This document shows, piece after piece, positions 16,325 through 26,703 of a stretch of DNA of 64,000 nt (its first letter is position 1; every line of letters starts with the position of its first letter). Both the position numbers and the translations under genes were made by a program. Under the pieces are notes generated by a model, which was given only the letters and a program-made list of their open reading frames with translations, made no database searches and was not told the DNA's origin. The DNA lies in assembly GCA_018335925.1 (NCBI GenBank), contig JAGXRF010000082.1, positions 62,001 to 126,000 of the forward strand, given 5' to 3'. This stretch comes from Flavobacteriales bacterium (lineage in GTDB: Bacteria > Bacteroidota > Bacteroidia > Flavobacteriales > Flavobacteriaceae).

Positions 16325-19300
16325 ATGAATTTATCTGCACCAGCAACTGATTTGAATGTCGAAACCTATTATGGTGAAAATTACTTTAAAATAAGCAATG
16401 TAGACACCCTACGTCCGTTTTTTATGAGCATTGTTAGTGATTCCGATCACTGGATGTTTATATCAAGTAACGGAGGGCTTAGTGCTGGTAGAAAAAATGC
16501 AGAATTTTCGTTGTTCCCTTATTATACCGATGATAAAATAACAGAATCTGCTGAAATTACGGGGAGCAAATCGATTTTTAGAGTAACTAAAAACGGAGTA
16601 GTACATCTATGGGAACCTTTTTCTATCAGACAATCTGGACAATATTCTGTACAAAGAAATTTGTATAAAAACCAATTTGGAAATAAAGTTATTTTTGAAG
16701 AAATCAACCACGATTTACAACTAACATTTCGCTATCAATGGAGTTCATCCAACCAATTTGGGTTTGTAAAAACTTCCGAATTAATCCATCATTCTTCTGA
16801 TAAAGACATTTCGGTAGAATTGTTAGATGGTTTACAAAATTTACTTCCTGCTTCGGTGAGTAGCGATTTACAAAGAGCAAGCAGTAATTTGGTAGATGCC
16901 TACAAACGAAACGAGCTAGATGCCAACACCGGCTTAGGTATTTATGCACTAAGTGCCATTATTGTAGATAAAGCTGAGCCAAGCGAAGCTTTAAAAGCCA
17001 ATGTGGTGTGGAGTATTGGTTTGCAAAACGCTTCTTATTTGGTTTCTTCCTTGCAGTTAGATGCTTTTAGAAATGGAAAAGCCATTCATCAAGAAACCGA
17101 TGTAAAAGCAGAAAAAGGAGCTTATTTTGTACATACTAAAATGAATCTTTCGACAAATGAAAGTAAAACCTGGCAAACCGTTGCCAACGTTAACCTCAAC
17201 CATGCACAAGTAATTGCACTTATTGAAAGCATAGAACAAAATAAAGATTTAGCAAATGAAATTGCTAAGGATGTTCAATTAGGTACCCAAAACCTCATCC
17301 GTTTGAATGCAGCTGCAGATGGTTTACAATTTTCGGAAGATAACTTAAAAGATGCCCGACATTTTTCAAACACGCTTTTCAACATCATGCGTGGTGGTAT
17401 TTTTGATTTTAATTACCAAATAGACAAAGCAGATTTTGTTGCCTATCTGAAAAAGGCAAATAATGAGGTATTTAAAAATCAAAATGCATTTATTCAAGGT
17501 CTTGCAGAAACATTTAGTTATACAGATTTGTTACTTCAAATTAAATCAAGTAACGATAAAGATTTCAAACGATTAGCTACCGAATATTTGCCTTTAAAAT
17601 TTAGTAGAAGACACGGAGACCCTTCTCGTCCGTGGAACAAATTTTCTATCAATACCCGAAACGAAGTAGATGGTTCTAAAATTTTAGATTACGAAGGCAA
17701 TTGGAGAGATATTTTCCAAAACTGGGAAGCATTAGCCCATTCCTATCCAATGTTTATGGATGGAATGGTGAGCAAGTTTTTAAACGCTTCCACTTTTGAT
17801 GGCTACAATCCATATCGTGTGACCAAAGGAGGTTTTGATTGGGAAACCATCGAACCGGACGACCCTTGGTCCTATATCGGTTATTGGGGAGACCATCAAA
17901 TCATTTATCTTTTAAAGTTTTTAGAATTTACTGAAGATTATTTCCCCGGAAAAGTTCAACAGTGGTTAGACCAAGAAATGTTTGTATATGCAGCGGTGCC
18001 TTATCGCATCAAATCGTATGAAGACATTTTAAAAAACCCAAAAGACACCATTGATTTTGACCATCATTGGGATACCGAAATTCGCAAAGAAAGAGAAACT
18101 TTAGGGGCAGATGGTGCTTTACTAAAAACCGGTGAAAACCAAATTTACCATGTAAATTTTTTAGAGAAAATCATGGCTACGGTTTTGGCTAAAATCTCAA
18201 ACCTTATTCCAGAAGGTGGTATTTGGATGAACACCCAACGACCCGAATGGAACGATGCCAACAATGCCTTAGTTGGAAACGGAATTTCGATGGTAACCTT
18301 GTATTACTTGCGAAGATTCCTCACTTGGATGGATCGTGTTTTGGGAGAAACTTCTTTAGAGAACATCAAAATTTCCAACGAAATGGTAGAGTTTTATCAT
18401 GCCATTCGTGAAACTTTGTTGGCTCATGAAACTGCACTTAATGGCAGTATTTCAAACGAACAACGCAAACAAATTGCAGATGCTTTAGGAAAAGCAGCTT
18501 CTGATTACCGAACACATATTTACCAAAACGGTTTTTGGGGTAAAAAAAGAACCATCTCTATCGATGGATTAAAGCAATTCACCAAAGTAAGCTTGCAGTT
18601 TTTGGAGCATTCTATCAAAGCAAACGAAAGAGCAGACCACTTATACCATGCCTACAACTTACTTTCTGTAAATGACCAAACATTTTCTGTTAACTATTTA
18701 AGTGAAATGTTAGAAGGGCAAGTTGCCGTGTTAAGCTCCGAGTTTTTATCAGCCAAAGAAGCATTAAAAGTACTAGATGGACTAAAAAGCAGTGCTTTGT
18801 TCAGGCAAGATCAATACAGTTATTTGTTGTATCCTAACAAAGAATTACCCGGATTTTTACAACGAAATAACATTCCAGCTGCTGAAGTACATTCTTCTGA
18901 GTTATTAAAAACTTTGCTAGAGAAAAACAACCAACAAATCATCACCAAAGATGTAAAAGGAGGATATCACTTTAACGGAAACTTTAAAAATGCAGGTGAT
19001 TTGGATTTGGCTTTAAACCAATTAGATTCGGAATACCAATCTTTGGTAAACCAAGACAAATCTTTGGTTTTAGAAATTTTTGAAAAAGTTTTTAACCACA
19101 AAGCATTTACCGGAAGATCGGGCACTTTTTATGCCTACGAAGGTTTGGGGTCTATTTACTGGCACATGGTTTCCAAACTATTGTTAGCAGTGATGGAAAA
19201 TTGCCTAAAAGCCATCGAAAACGGAGAAGACGAAGTTACTATTGGTAAATTATTAGAACACTATTACGAAATTCAAGCCGGAATTGGGGTGCACAAATCA

Positions 19301-19759
19301 CCAAAATTATACGGAGCTTTCCCAACCGACCCTTATTCGCATACCCCATGGCATAAAGGAGCTCAGCAACCCGGGATGACCGGACAAGTAAAAGAAGATT
19401 TGTTGGCTCGCTTAGGAGAAATAGGATTGCAAGTAAAAGCCGGGAAAATTCATTTTCAGCCTGAGCTACTTCGTATTGTAGATTTGTTACAACAAGCAAC
19501 TTCTGTAGAATATGTGGAGGTGAATGGCAACTTCCAAAAAATGGAATTACCAGCAAATAGTTTGTTTTTCACTTATGGTCAAGTTCCAGTTATCTATCAA
19601 TTAACAGAAGAGAACGCAATAGAAGTGGAAATCAATGGAAAAATTATTCGTTCTGAAAACTTCGTATTAAGCGAAGACATCAGCCAAAAAATATTTGGCA
19701 GAACCGGAGAAGTAACTTCTATTAAAGTACACTTAACCAGAAATCAATTTAAAAATTAA
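16325..19759 (+). CDS. GH149-type beta-1,3-oligoglucan phosphorylase
   Basis: A 1,144-residue protein with no signal peptide, so cytosolic. Length and architecture (N-terminal beta-sandwich, then an (alpha/alpha)6 barrel) fit GH149 of the GH94/GH149/GH161 phosphorylase group. RPEWNDANNALVGNG at 639-653 corresponds to the catalytic-acid region of GH94 (general acid probably D644). NWRDIFQNWEALAHSYP and the GADGALLKTGENQIYHVNF region are also consistent. The enzyme would release glucose-1-phosphate from beta-1,3-gluco-oligosaccharides with inorganic phosphate, saving ATP. It lies in the same operon as GH16, GH17 and GH30 genes and an MFS importer, and no GH3 beta-glucosidase is present in the window. 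Confidence 0.85.
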   Translation: MNLSAPATDLNVETYYGENYFKISNVDTLRPFFMSIVSDSDHWMFISSNGGLSAGRKNAEFSLFPYYTDDKITESAEITGSKSIFRVTKNGVVHLWEPFSIRQSGQYSVQRNLYKNQFGNKVIFEEINHDLQLTFRYQWSSSNQFGFVKTSELIHHSSDKDISVELLDGLQNLLPASVSSDLQRASSNLVDAYKRNELDANTGLGIYALSAIIVDKAEPSEALKANVVWSIGLQNASYLVSSLQLDAFRNGKAIHQETDVKAEKGAYFVHTKMNLSTNESKTWQTVANVNLNHAQVIALIESIEQNKDLANEIAKDVQLGTQNLIRLNAAADGLQFSEDNLKDARHFSNTLFNIMRGGIFDFNYQIDKADFVAYLKKANNEVFKNQNAFIQGLAETFSYTDLLLQIKSSNDKDFKRLATEYLPLKFSRRHGDPSRPWNKFSINTRNEVDGSKILDYEGNWRDIFQNWEALAHSYPMFMDGMVSKFLNASTFDGYNPYRVTKGGFDWETIEPDDPWSYIGYWGDHQIIYLLKFLEFTEDYFPGKVQQWLDQEMFVYAAVPYRIKSYEDILKNPKDTIDFDHHWDTEIRKERETLGADGALLKTGENQIYHVNFLEKIMATVLAKISNLIPEGGIWMNTQRPEWNDANNALVGNGISMVTLYYLRRFLTWMDRVLGETSLENIKISNEMVEFYHAIRETLLAHETALNGSISNEQRKQIADALGKAASDYRTHIYQNGFWGKKRTISIDGLKQFTKVSLQFLEHSIKANERADHLYHAYNLLSVNDQTFSVNYLSEMLEGQVAVLSSEFLSAKEALKVLDGLKSSALFRQDQYSYLLYPNKELPGFLQRNNIPAAEVHSSELLKTLLEKNNQQIITKDVKGGYHFNGNFKNAGDLDLALNQLDSEYQSLVNQDKSLVLEIFEKVFNHKAFTGRSGTFYAYEGLGSIYWHMVSKLLLAVMENCLKAIENGEDEVTIGKLLEHYYEIQAGIGVHKSPKLYGAFPTDPYSHTPWHKGAQQPGMTGQVKEDLLARLGEIGLQVKAGKIHFQPELLRIVDLLQQATSVEYVEVNGNFQKMELPANSLFFTYGQVPVIYQLTEENAIEVEINGKIIRSENFVLSEDISQKIFGRTGEVTSIKVHLTRNQFKN

Positions 19760-19766
19760 TGGCGGA

Positions 19767-21029
19767 ATGAGGTTATTGCTTTTACAAATCCTTTTAATAA
19801 CGTTCCTCACCATTACATCGTGTAAAACCAACGATATGGCAAACAACAAAACTGCTGCACAAATTTTAGGAAACCCCGAATATCCAGCCATTTGTTATGG
19901 TGGCTATCGTGAAAATACACGCGAAATTACCCCTACTTTACAACAAGTTAAAGAAGATTTATTGATTTTGAGTGCCCTGAACTACAAAATCATTCGAACC
20001 TACAACGTGCATTTGCCAGAAATTGAAGTCATTCTTCAAGCCATTACCGAATTGGAAAAAGCGAATCCTGATTTTGAAATGTATGTGATGTTAGGAGCCT
20101 GGATAGATTGCAAAAACGCATGGACCAACCAACCCACCGATCATTTTCAGGAAAGCGAACGCAATGCCATAGAAATTGCAGAAGCAGTTAGGTTAACCCA
20201 AAAATACCCAAACATCATCAAAATTATTGCTGTGGGTAATGAGGCCATGGTAAAATGGGCAACCAATTACTATGTGCAACCAGATGTAATTTTAAAATGG
20301 GTCAACCATTTACAAGAACTAAAAAAAGCAGGCAAACTTCCCAAAGATTTATGGATTACAAGCTCGGATAATTTTGCCTCATGGGGAGGTGGCACACCCG
20401 ACTATCATATAGAAGCACTCAACCAACTCATCAAAGCGGTAGATTACATTTCCGTACACACTTACCCAATGCACGACACCCACTACAACCCATCTTTTTG
20501 GGGAATTTTAGAAGAAGAAAAAAATCTATCTAAAAAAGAACAAATAGAAAAAGTCATGGTTCGTTCCGTTGAGTATGCGGTGAATCAAGTAAAAAGTGTA
20601 GAAAATTACATGAAAAGCTTGGGTGTGAACAAACCAATTCATATTGGGGAGACCGGTTGGGCAACTAGTTGCCATGATTTGTACGGAAACCGAGGGTCAA
20701 AAGCGACCGATGAATACAAATCTGCCAGATATTTTCATTTAATCAATGATTGGTGCAACCAAAACAAAATGAGTTGCTTTTATTTTGAGGCATTTGACGA
20801 ACAATGGAAAGATGCCAAACATCCGCAAGGTTCTGAAAACCATTTTGGGCTCATCAACTTGCAATCGCAAGCCAAATATGCTTGGTGGCAGATGGTGGAC
20901 AAGGGAGTTTTTAAAGGCCTAACCAGAGATGGCAAACCCATCACCAAAACTTTTAATGGAAATGAAGAGGTATTGCTCAATGAAGTTGCTCTTCCTAATA
21001 CTTTACAATTAGAACTTGCACAACCATGA
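19767..21029 (+). CDS. GH17 beta-1,3-glucanase, lipoprotein
   Basis: A 420-residue lipoprotein (lipobox TITSC, Cys19) with a GH17 TIM barrel. The acid/base is E159 in IAVGNEAM and the nucleophile E295 in IHIGETGWAT. Flavobacterial GH17 enzymes in laminarin loci cut debranched beta-1,3-glucan chains, exo- or endo-acting. It begins seven bases after the GH149 gene and overlaps the GH30 gene by four bases (ATGA), so it is co-translated with the debranching enzyme. Confidence 0.9.
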   Translation: MRLLLLQILLITFLTITSCKTNDMANNKTAAQILGNPEYPAICYGGYRENTREITPTLQQVKEDLLILSALNYKIIRTYNVHLPEIEVILQAITELEKANPDFEMYVMLGAWIDCKNAWTNQPTDHFQESERNAIEIAEAVRLTQKYPNIIKIIAVGNEAMVKWATNYYVQPDVILKWVNHLQELKKAGKLPKDLWITSSDNFASWGGGTPDYHIEALNQLIKAVDYISVHTYPMHDTHYNPSFWGILEEEKNLSKKEQIEKVMVRSVEYAVNQVKSVENYMKSLGVNKPIHIGETGWATSCHDLYGNRGSKATDEYKSARYFHLINDWCNQNKMSCFYFEAFDEQWKDAKHPQGSENHFGLINLQSQAKYAWWQMVDKGVFKGLTRDGKPITKTFNGNEEVLLNEVALPNTLQLELAQP

Positions 21030-22507
21030 AAAAACTATCACATTTAAGGGTGTTTTGTCTTTTGGTTGGTGTGAGTTGTCAATCCGAAAAACAAATGGTA
21101 GTAGAAATATACGAAACTTCTGCAGCAGGCAATCAAATGACTTTGGTACAACCTAAAGAAGTAACTGAAAACCTAACAGAATTAACCATCTTACCTGAAG
21201 ATACCTATCAAACTATAACAGGTATTGGTGGCTCTTTTACCGAAGCTACCGCACATTTGCTTTTGCAACTAAGCGAAAAAAACCGTAACGAAATTCTAGA
21301 AGCTTATTTTGGAGAAAGTGGAGCCAAATACTCCCTTACCCGTACCCATATTGCTTCCTGCGATTTTTCGTTAGGCAATTACACTTATGCTCCGGTTGCT
21401 AACGATATGCAATTAGAAAATTTTAGCATCCAAGAAGACGAGCAAGACATAATTCCCATCATCCAACAAGCACAAAAAATATCCAAAGACGGCTTTCAAA
21501 TCATCGCTTCTCCTTGGACAGCACCACCTTGGATGAAAGACAATAAACATTGGGTGGGAGGTAAATTGTTGCCAGAATACCAGGAAGTGTATGCTTTGTA
21601 TTTCTCCAAATATCTGCATGCATACAAAGAAAAAGGCATAGACATTTGGGGAATAACCCCGGTAAACGAACCACATGGCAACGGTAATAATTGGGAAAGC
21701 ATGCACTTTAGCCCGAAAGAAATGACCGATTTTGTGCAATTCCACTTAGGACCTAAATTAGAAAAAGACGGTTGGGGACACATCAAAATTTTAGGATACG
21801 ATCAAAACCGAGCTGGCATCAAAGAATGGGTAGATGTGATGTTTGCTACTCCCGAAAGTTCTAAATACTATGCAGGAACTGCGGTACATTGGTACGAAAG
21901 CACTTACGATTATTTTGGAGAAGCTTTAGATTATGCCCGTCAAAAAGATCCGAGTAAACACCTCATTCAAACGGAAGGTTGCGTAGATTCCGAAGTGCCA
22001 CAATGGAAAAACGATGCTTGGTATTGGAGCAAAGAAGCCACCGATTGGGGTTGGGATTGGGCAAGTCCGGAAGAAAAATATCTACACCCAAAATATGCAC
22101 CAGTACATAGATATGCAGGCGATATGATAGGTTGCTTTAATAATTGGGTAGATGGTTGGATTGATTGGAACATGGTTTTAGACACCCAAGGAGGCCCTAA
22201 TTGGTTTAAAAACTGGTGCGTGGCTCCAGTAATTGTAGACCCTGAAAAAGATGAGGTGTACTATACACCATTGTACTATACCATGAAGCACTTTAGCCGA
22301 TTTATTCGTCCGGGTGCGAAAAGAATCGGATTTAAAATTAACCATCTGTTGCTTCAAACCACTGCATTTAAAAATCCAGATAACAGCATCGTAGTTGTTG
22401 TATTTAATCCGGGAGAAAAACAAGAAAATGTACAATTAAATATCTCTGGCAAAACAACTACGTTTTCCATTGACCTACAAGCATTACAAACCATTATTAT
22501 AAAATAA
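21026..22507 (+). CDS. GH30 glucanase (probable beta-1,6 debranching), lipoprotein
   Basis: A 493-residue lipoprotein (lipobox VGVSC, Cys18). The GH30 catalytic barrel carries acid/base E215 in TPVNEPHG and nucleophile E317 in LIQTEGC. SPWTAPPWMK and GIGGSFTEA are GH30 subfamily 1/3 signatures. A C-terminal beta-sandwich (about 420-493) packs against the barrel. In laminarin pathways such enzymes remove beta-1,6-linked glucose side chains so that GH17 can act. Overlap with the GH17 gene supports this pairing. Confidence 0.9.
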   Translation: MKKLSHLRVFCLLVGVSCQSEKQMVVEIYETSAAGNQMTLVQPKEVTENLTELTILPEDTYQTITGIGGSFTEATAHLLLQLSEKNRNEILEAYFGESGAKYSLTRTHIASCDFSLGNYTYAPVANDMQLENFSIQEDEQDIIPIIQQAQKISKDGFQIIASPWTAPPWMKDNKHWVGGKLLPEYQEVYALYFSKYLHAYKEKGIDIWGITPVNEPHGNGNNWESMHFSPKEMTDFVQFHLGPKLEKDGWGHIKILGYDQNRAGIKEWVDVMFATPESSKYYAGTAVHWYESTYDYFGEALDYARQKDPSKHLIQTEGCVDSEVPQWKNDAWYWSKEATDWGWDWASPEEKYLHPKYAPVHRYAGDMIGCFNNWVDGWIDWNMVLDTQGGPNWFKNWCVAPVIVDPEKDEVYYTPLYYTMKHFSRFIRPGAKRIGFKINHLLLQTTAFKNPDNSIVVVVFNPGEKQENVQLNISGKTTTFSIDLQALQTIIIK

Positions 22508-22513
22508 AATTGT

Positions 22514-24067
22514 ATGGAAACCCTTCCAAAAGACAGAGTACCCTTACTCCAAAAATCGGCTTTCGGAGCTGGACACTTGGCATTAAATCTACTTCCTGGA
22601 GCATTAGGAGTATTTAGTTTTTTCTTGCTTACCGCGTTTGGGATGGATCCATTTTTAGCGGGTATTTTAGGAGGTTTGCCCCGTTTATACGATGCCATTT
22701 CTGATCCAATCATGGGATTTATTTCAGACAATACTAAGTCGAAGTGGGGACGAAGAAGACCTTACATTTTTGTCGGAGCTATTTTAAGCGGGATTTTTTA
22801 TATCCTTTTATGGCAAATGTCACCAGAAAATTCACAGATGTATAACTTTTGGTATTTCTTAATTTTCTCCTTAATCTTTTTAACCGGAAATACCATTTTT
22901 GCTACTCCACTAGTAGGTTTAGGTTATGAAATGACCACCGATTATAACGAACGTACAAGATTGATGGGATTTGCCAACACAGTTGGTCAAATTGCTTGGA
23001 TGATTGTTCCATGGTTTTGGGTTATTATAGCCAATCCAAAAATGTATGCAACCCAAGTGGAAGGTGTTAACGAACTTGCTATTTATGTTGGGGTAATTTG
23101 TATGGTTTTAGGAGTGCTACCTGCCATTTTTTGTAAAGGTATTGATGCTGCAAAAATGGAAAACAGAAAAGAAATTTCCTTTAAAACCATCGGCTCGAGC
23201 TTTAAAGAATTGTTTCATGGCATCAAACAAGTTTCACAAAACAAGCCATTTATGAAGCTTTGTGCGGCAACTTTTTTGGTATTTAACGGCTTTCAAATTG
23301 TGGCCTCTTTCAGTGTTTTTATCATTGTTTTTTATATGTACAATGGCAGCTATGAAGGTGCAGGCACTTGGCCTGCTTGGTTTGCCACCATTAGTGCCAT
23401 GTTAACAGCATTTATGGTAATTCCGGTTGTGACCAGAATTGCCAACAAATGGGGAAAAAAGAATGCTTTTATCATTGCTTCTGTTATTTCTATTGTTGGT
23501 TATTTATTAAAGTGGTGGGGGTTTAACAACGAACTGAATACTGCATTTAACCAAACTTCTTTAGCGAAAAGCATGACAAAAGGTTTACAATCTGTTTTTG
23601 ATGCTATCGGACCAACTTTAGAAAGTTTGAATATGTCATGGTTTACCATTGATACCACCCAAGGAGTGCCTTGGTTAATTTTTATTCCAATTCCGTTATT
23701 GGCTTTCGGTTTAGGAAGTTTGTTTACCTTAATGATGAGTATGACAGCAGATGTGTGTGATTTAGACGAACTGAAAAATGGTATGCCAAGAAAAGAAGGA
23801 ACATTTGGTGCTATTTACTGGTGGATGGTAAAACTAGGACAAGGATTGGCATTAGTAATAGGAGGTTTTGTATTGAAATTGATTGGATTTGATGGAGGTG
23901 CAACTACGCAAACCGCTGAAACTTTATACCAACTTCGCTTAATGGATATCATCATCCCATCCGTAACAGCTGCCATTGCAGCTTGGGTAATGTGGACCTA
24001 TAATTTATCCGAAGATAAAGCAAGAGACATCAAAGAACAATTAGTAAAACGAAGAGGAGAATTATAA
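22514..24067 (+). CDS. GPH-type MFS sugar symporter
   Basis: A 517-residue inner-membrane protein with about 12 helices. The family signature is YDAISDPIMGFISDNTKS, followed by KWGRRRPYIFVG, as in glycoside-pentoside-hexuronide:cation symporters (MelB/SUC-like). A second Asp/Glu-rich motif, MTADVCDLDELKNG, occurs in the C-half loop. It should import gluco-oligosaccharides from the periplasm with H+ or Na+, supplying the cytosolic phosphorylase and GH17. It starts six bases after the GH30 gene. Confidence 0.9.
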   Translation: METLPKDRVPLLQKSAFGAGHLALNLLPGALGVFSFFLLTAFGMDPFLAGILGGLPRLYDAISDPIMGFISDNTKSKWGRRRPYIFVGAILSGIFYILLWQMSPENSQMYNFWYFLIFSLIFLTGNTIFATPLVGLGYEMTTDYNERTRLMGFANTVGQIAWMIVPWFWVIIANPKMYATQVEGVNELAIYVGVICMVLGVLPAIFCKGIDAAKMENRKEISFKTIGSSFKELFHGIKQVSQNKPFMKLCAATFLVFNGFQIVASFSVFIIVFYMYNGSYEGAGTWPAWFATISAMLTAFMVIPVVTRIANKWGKKNAFIIASVISIVGYLLKWWGFNNELNTAFNQTSLAKSMTKGLQSVFDAIGPTLESLNMSWFTIDTTQGVPWLIFIPIPLLAFGLGSLFTLMMSMTADVCDLDELKNGMPRKEGTFGAIYWWMVKLGQGLALVIGGFVLKLIGFDGGATTQTAETLYQLRLMDIIIPSVTAAIAAWVMWTYNLSEDKARDIKEQLVKRRGEL

Positions 24068-24085
24068 TTTAAAATTTAACCAAAT

Positions 24086-24991
24086 ATGTCGTTTCGTAAA
24101 GAATATTTAAACCATTTTATATCCACCGAAAGCAACAAAGCTTTCCAAACCTACCAAGGTTACTCGAGAGAGAAATTAATGAATTTATTTCATCAAATTT
24201 TAGAAAACGGCACCCATGGGTTTTGCTTTAGTGTGTATGAAGAAGGACAAAAACCCGGAGATGTTATTACCGAAGATCAAATTATCAGAAGATTAAATAT
24301 TCTGAAACCACACACCCAATGGATTCGGACCTTTTCGTGTACCGAAGACAACGACAAAATTGCACGTATAGCCAAAAATTTAGGTTTTAAAACTTTAGTA
24401 GGTGCTTGGTTGGGAAGCGATAAAGAAAAAAACGAAGAAGAAATTAGCGGGCTTATTGGTCTAGCTAAAGAAGGTTGCGTAGATGTGGCTGCGGTTGGCA
24501 ATGAGGTTTTGTACAGAAAAGATTTAACCTTAGAGGAGTTAATAAAATACATCAAAGAAGTAAAAAGTCAAATACCTCATGTGCCTGTTGGGTATGTAGA
24601 TGCGTACTACGAATTTACCTTACATCCGGAATTGGTAGAAGTATCTGATGTTTTGTTGTGTAATTTATATCCTTACTGGGAAGGAACTCCTATTGAACAT
24701 GCCATGAATCATGTGCAACACATGCACCAACAAGTGAAAAATGTCAGTCAAAACAAACCAATCATTATTACCGAAACTGGCTGGCCAAGTCAAGGAGAAG
24801 CAACCGGAAACGCTGTTCCGTCTGAATTATCCATGCTAATTTATTTTATCCAAGTACAATTGTGGTGTTTAGAAAACAACCATCCTTTATTTTATTTTTC
24901 CTCCTTTGACGAATCGTGGAAAGTAGGGTCAGAAGGTACCGTTGGTGCTTATTGGGGTGTATGGGACAAACATGAAACCCTGAAATTTTAA
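24086..24991 (+). CDS. GH17 enzyme without signal peptide
   Basis: A 301-residue GH17 domain with acid/base E140 (VAAVGNEVLYR) and nucleophile E230 (IIITETGWPSQGE). No signal peptide or lipobox is present: the N-terminus is polar (MSFRKEYLNHF). It is therefore predicted cytosolic, unusual for GH17. It follows the MFS gene by 18 bases and precedes the secreted GH16 by three. It may trim imported beta-1,3-oligosaccharides for the phosphorylase, or act as a transglycosylase. Non-classical export cannot be excluded. Confidence 0.88.
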   Translation: MSFRKEYLNHFISTESNKAFQTYQGYSREKLMNLFHQILENGTHGFCFSVYEEGQKPGDVITEDQIIRRLNILKPHTQWIRTFSCTEDNDKIARIAKNLGFKTLVGAWLGSDKEKNEEEISGLIGLAKEGCVDVAAVGNEVLYRKDLTLEELIKYIKEVKSQIPHVPVGYVDAYYEFTLHPELVEVSDVLLCNLYPYWEGTPIEHAMNHVQHMHQQVKNVSQNKPIIITETGWPSQGEATGNAVPSELSMLIYFIQVQLWCLENNHPLFYFSSFDESWKVGSEGTVGAYWGVWDKHETLKF

Positions 24992-24994
24992 AAT

Positions 24995-26686
24995 ATGTAT
25001 AAAAAAATTCAAATTATTGCGTCATTATTCCTTTCTATCTCAAGTTACAGTCAAGGAATTGATGTAGTGTATAACGATTTGGTTTGGTCGGATGAATTTG
25101 ACCAAAACGGAGCAATCAACAATAGCAAATGGCACCACCAAACCTTGTTGCCAAACGGAAATAGTTGGTATAACGGAGAGGTACAACACTACACCAATTT
25201 AATTACCAATTCATTTGTTGACAATGGCACTTTAAAAATAAGAGCCATTCGCGAAAATTATACCAATCAAGGCGTAACCAAGCAATTCACATCTGCTCGA
25301 TTAAATTCAAAATTTGCTTTTACATACGGAAGAGTGGATATTCGGGCAAAAATCCCTACCAATCAAGGTACTTGGCCTGCCTTGTGGTTGTTAGGAAAAA
25401 ACATCAACGAGCCTGGAGGATTTTTCCAACCGCAATTTGGCACCACCAATTGGCCTGCTTGTGGGGAGATAGACATCATGGAACACGGCATTACCCCTAG
25501 TATGCCAACCGGATACATCCAAAGTGCTATCCACACGCCTTCTTCTTTCGGAAATACCGTGAATCACGGTGGTATGGTTGCACCTAACTTGGGAAATGAT
25601 TTTCATGTATATACCATGAATTGGTCGCCTTTTCAAATTACCTTTTTGCTAGATGGTGTACCGTTTTACGCCTATAATCCGGCTGTAAAGAATGCCAGTA
25701 CCTGGCCTTTTACAGCTGACCAATATTTATTACTTAACATTGCCATGGGAGGAGTTGCAGGTACTATTCCAAGTAATTTTACCCAAGCTACCATGGAAAT
25801 TGATTACATAAGAATATATCAAAACACCCAAGTTGATACCAATGCACCAAATAATTTTGTTGCCAATGTTGGAAATATTACAAGTAATAGCATAGAGCTT
25901 CTCTTAAATGCTAATGATAATTCTGGTAGTGTTGTGTATACCGTTCAAACAGGTAGTAACGAATGGACTTTTGCACATCCGGAAGGAAGCCAAAAATCAT
26001 TTATTGTTCCGAATTTGATGCCTAACACAAATTATGTATTTACAGTTACCGCAAAAGATATGTCCGGAAACCAAGCGGCTAACAATCCAATTACACTAAA
26101 TGCCACTACTTTGGGAGCTACGGGTTGTTCAGGAAGTAGTAATGCGGCACAACAGGGAAGTTTTAGCATTGGTTACTCTTATGCCTTTGAAACCATCAAT
26201 AACGAGGTAAAAGTAACGTTTCAATTATTGGATACAGATAAAATTGGAGTCGTTGGAATATTATGGCAACCATCACCTTTTTCAGAATTATCCATGACCA
26301 ATATTGGCAACAATACATTTACTAGAACTTTATCTGGATTGGCAAATGGAACCACCGTAAATTTTGCATGTAAATTCGCTTTTGCTGGTGGATTAGCAGT
26401 AACCACATATTACAACTATGTGGTAGGAAGTAATTGCACCTTAGAAGTTTCAGAATTAGAGGCTTCCACCTTTGCCTTTTTAAATCCTGCCAAAGATGTT
26501 TTATCTATTCAAAGTAAAACCGAAATAGAACAAGTGGAAATATACTCTTTACAAGGCAAACTAGTTTTGCAAGCTAAAGAATCTTTTGACAATATACCTA
26601 TATATCCATTGAGTCCAGGAGTATACTTAATCCTATTAACCCAAAATGGTACCAAAACCACAAAAAAATTGATTGTACAGCAATAA
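24995..26686 (+). CDS. Secreted multidomain GH16 beta-1,3-glucanase with T9SS sorting tail
   Basis: A 563-residue protein: SPI signal (1-20), GH16 (about 25-280, CGEIDIMEHG with E158 and E163), a fibronectin type III domain (about 285-372), an unrecognised domain (about 373-460, Cys-flanked) and a type IX secretion C-terminal sorting domain (about 480-563, ending TTKKLIVQQ). The Fn3 and tail indicate export across the outer membrane and surface attachment or release. It should be the first enzyme to meet large glucan. Last gene of the first transcript; no hairpin is obvious before the next promoter. Confidence 0.9.
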   Translation: MYKKIQIIASLFLSISSYSQGIDVVYNDLVWSDEFDQNGAINNSKWHHQTLLPNGNSWYNGEVQHYTNLITNSFVDNGTLKIRAIRENYTNQGVTKQFTSARLNSKFAFTYGRVDIRAKIPTNQGTWPALWLLGKNINEPGGFFQPQFGTTNWPACGEIDIMEHGITPSMPTGYIQSAIHTPSSFGNTVNHGGMVAPNLGNDFHVYTMNWSPFQITFLLDGVPFYAYNPAVKNASTWPFTADQYLLLNIAMGGVAGTIPSNFTQATMEIDYIRIYQNTQVDTNAPNNFVANVGNITSNSIELLLNANDNSGSVVYTVQTGSNEWTFAHPEGSQKSFIVPNLMPNTNYVFTVTAKDMSGNQAANNPITLNATTLGATGCSGSSNAAQQGSFSIGYSYAFETINNEVKVTFQLLDTDKIGVVGILWQPSPFSELSMTNIGNNTFTRTLSGLANGTTVNFACKFAFAGGLAVTTYYNYVVGSNCTLEVSELEASTFAFLNPAKDVLSIQSKTEIEQVEIYSLQGKLVLQAKESFDNIPIYPLSPGVYLILLTQNGTKTTKKLIVQQ

Positions 26687-26703
26687 TTATTATTTTAATA
26701 AAA

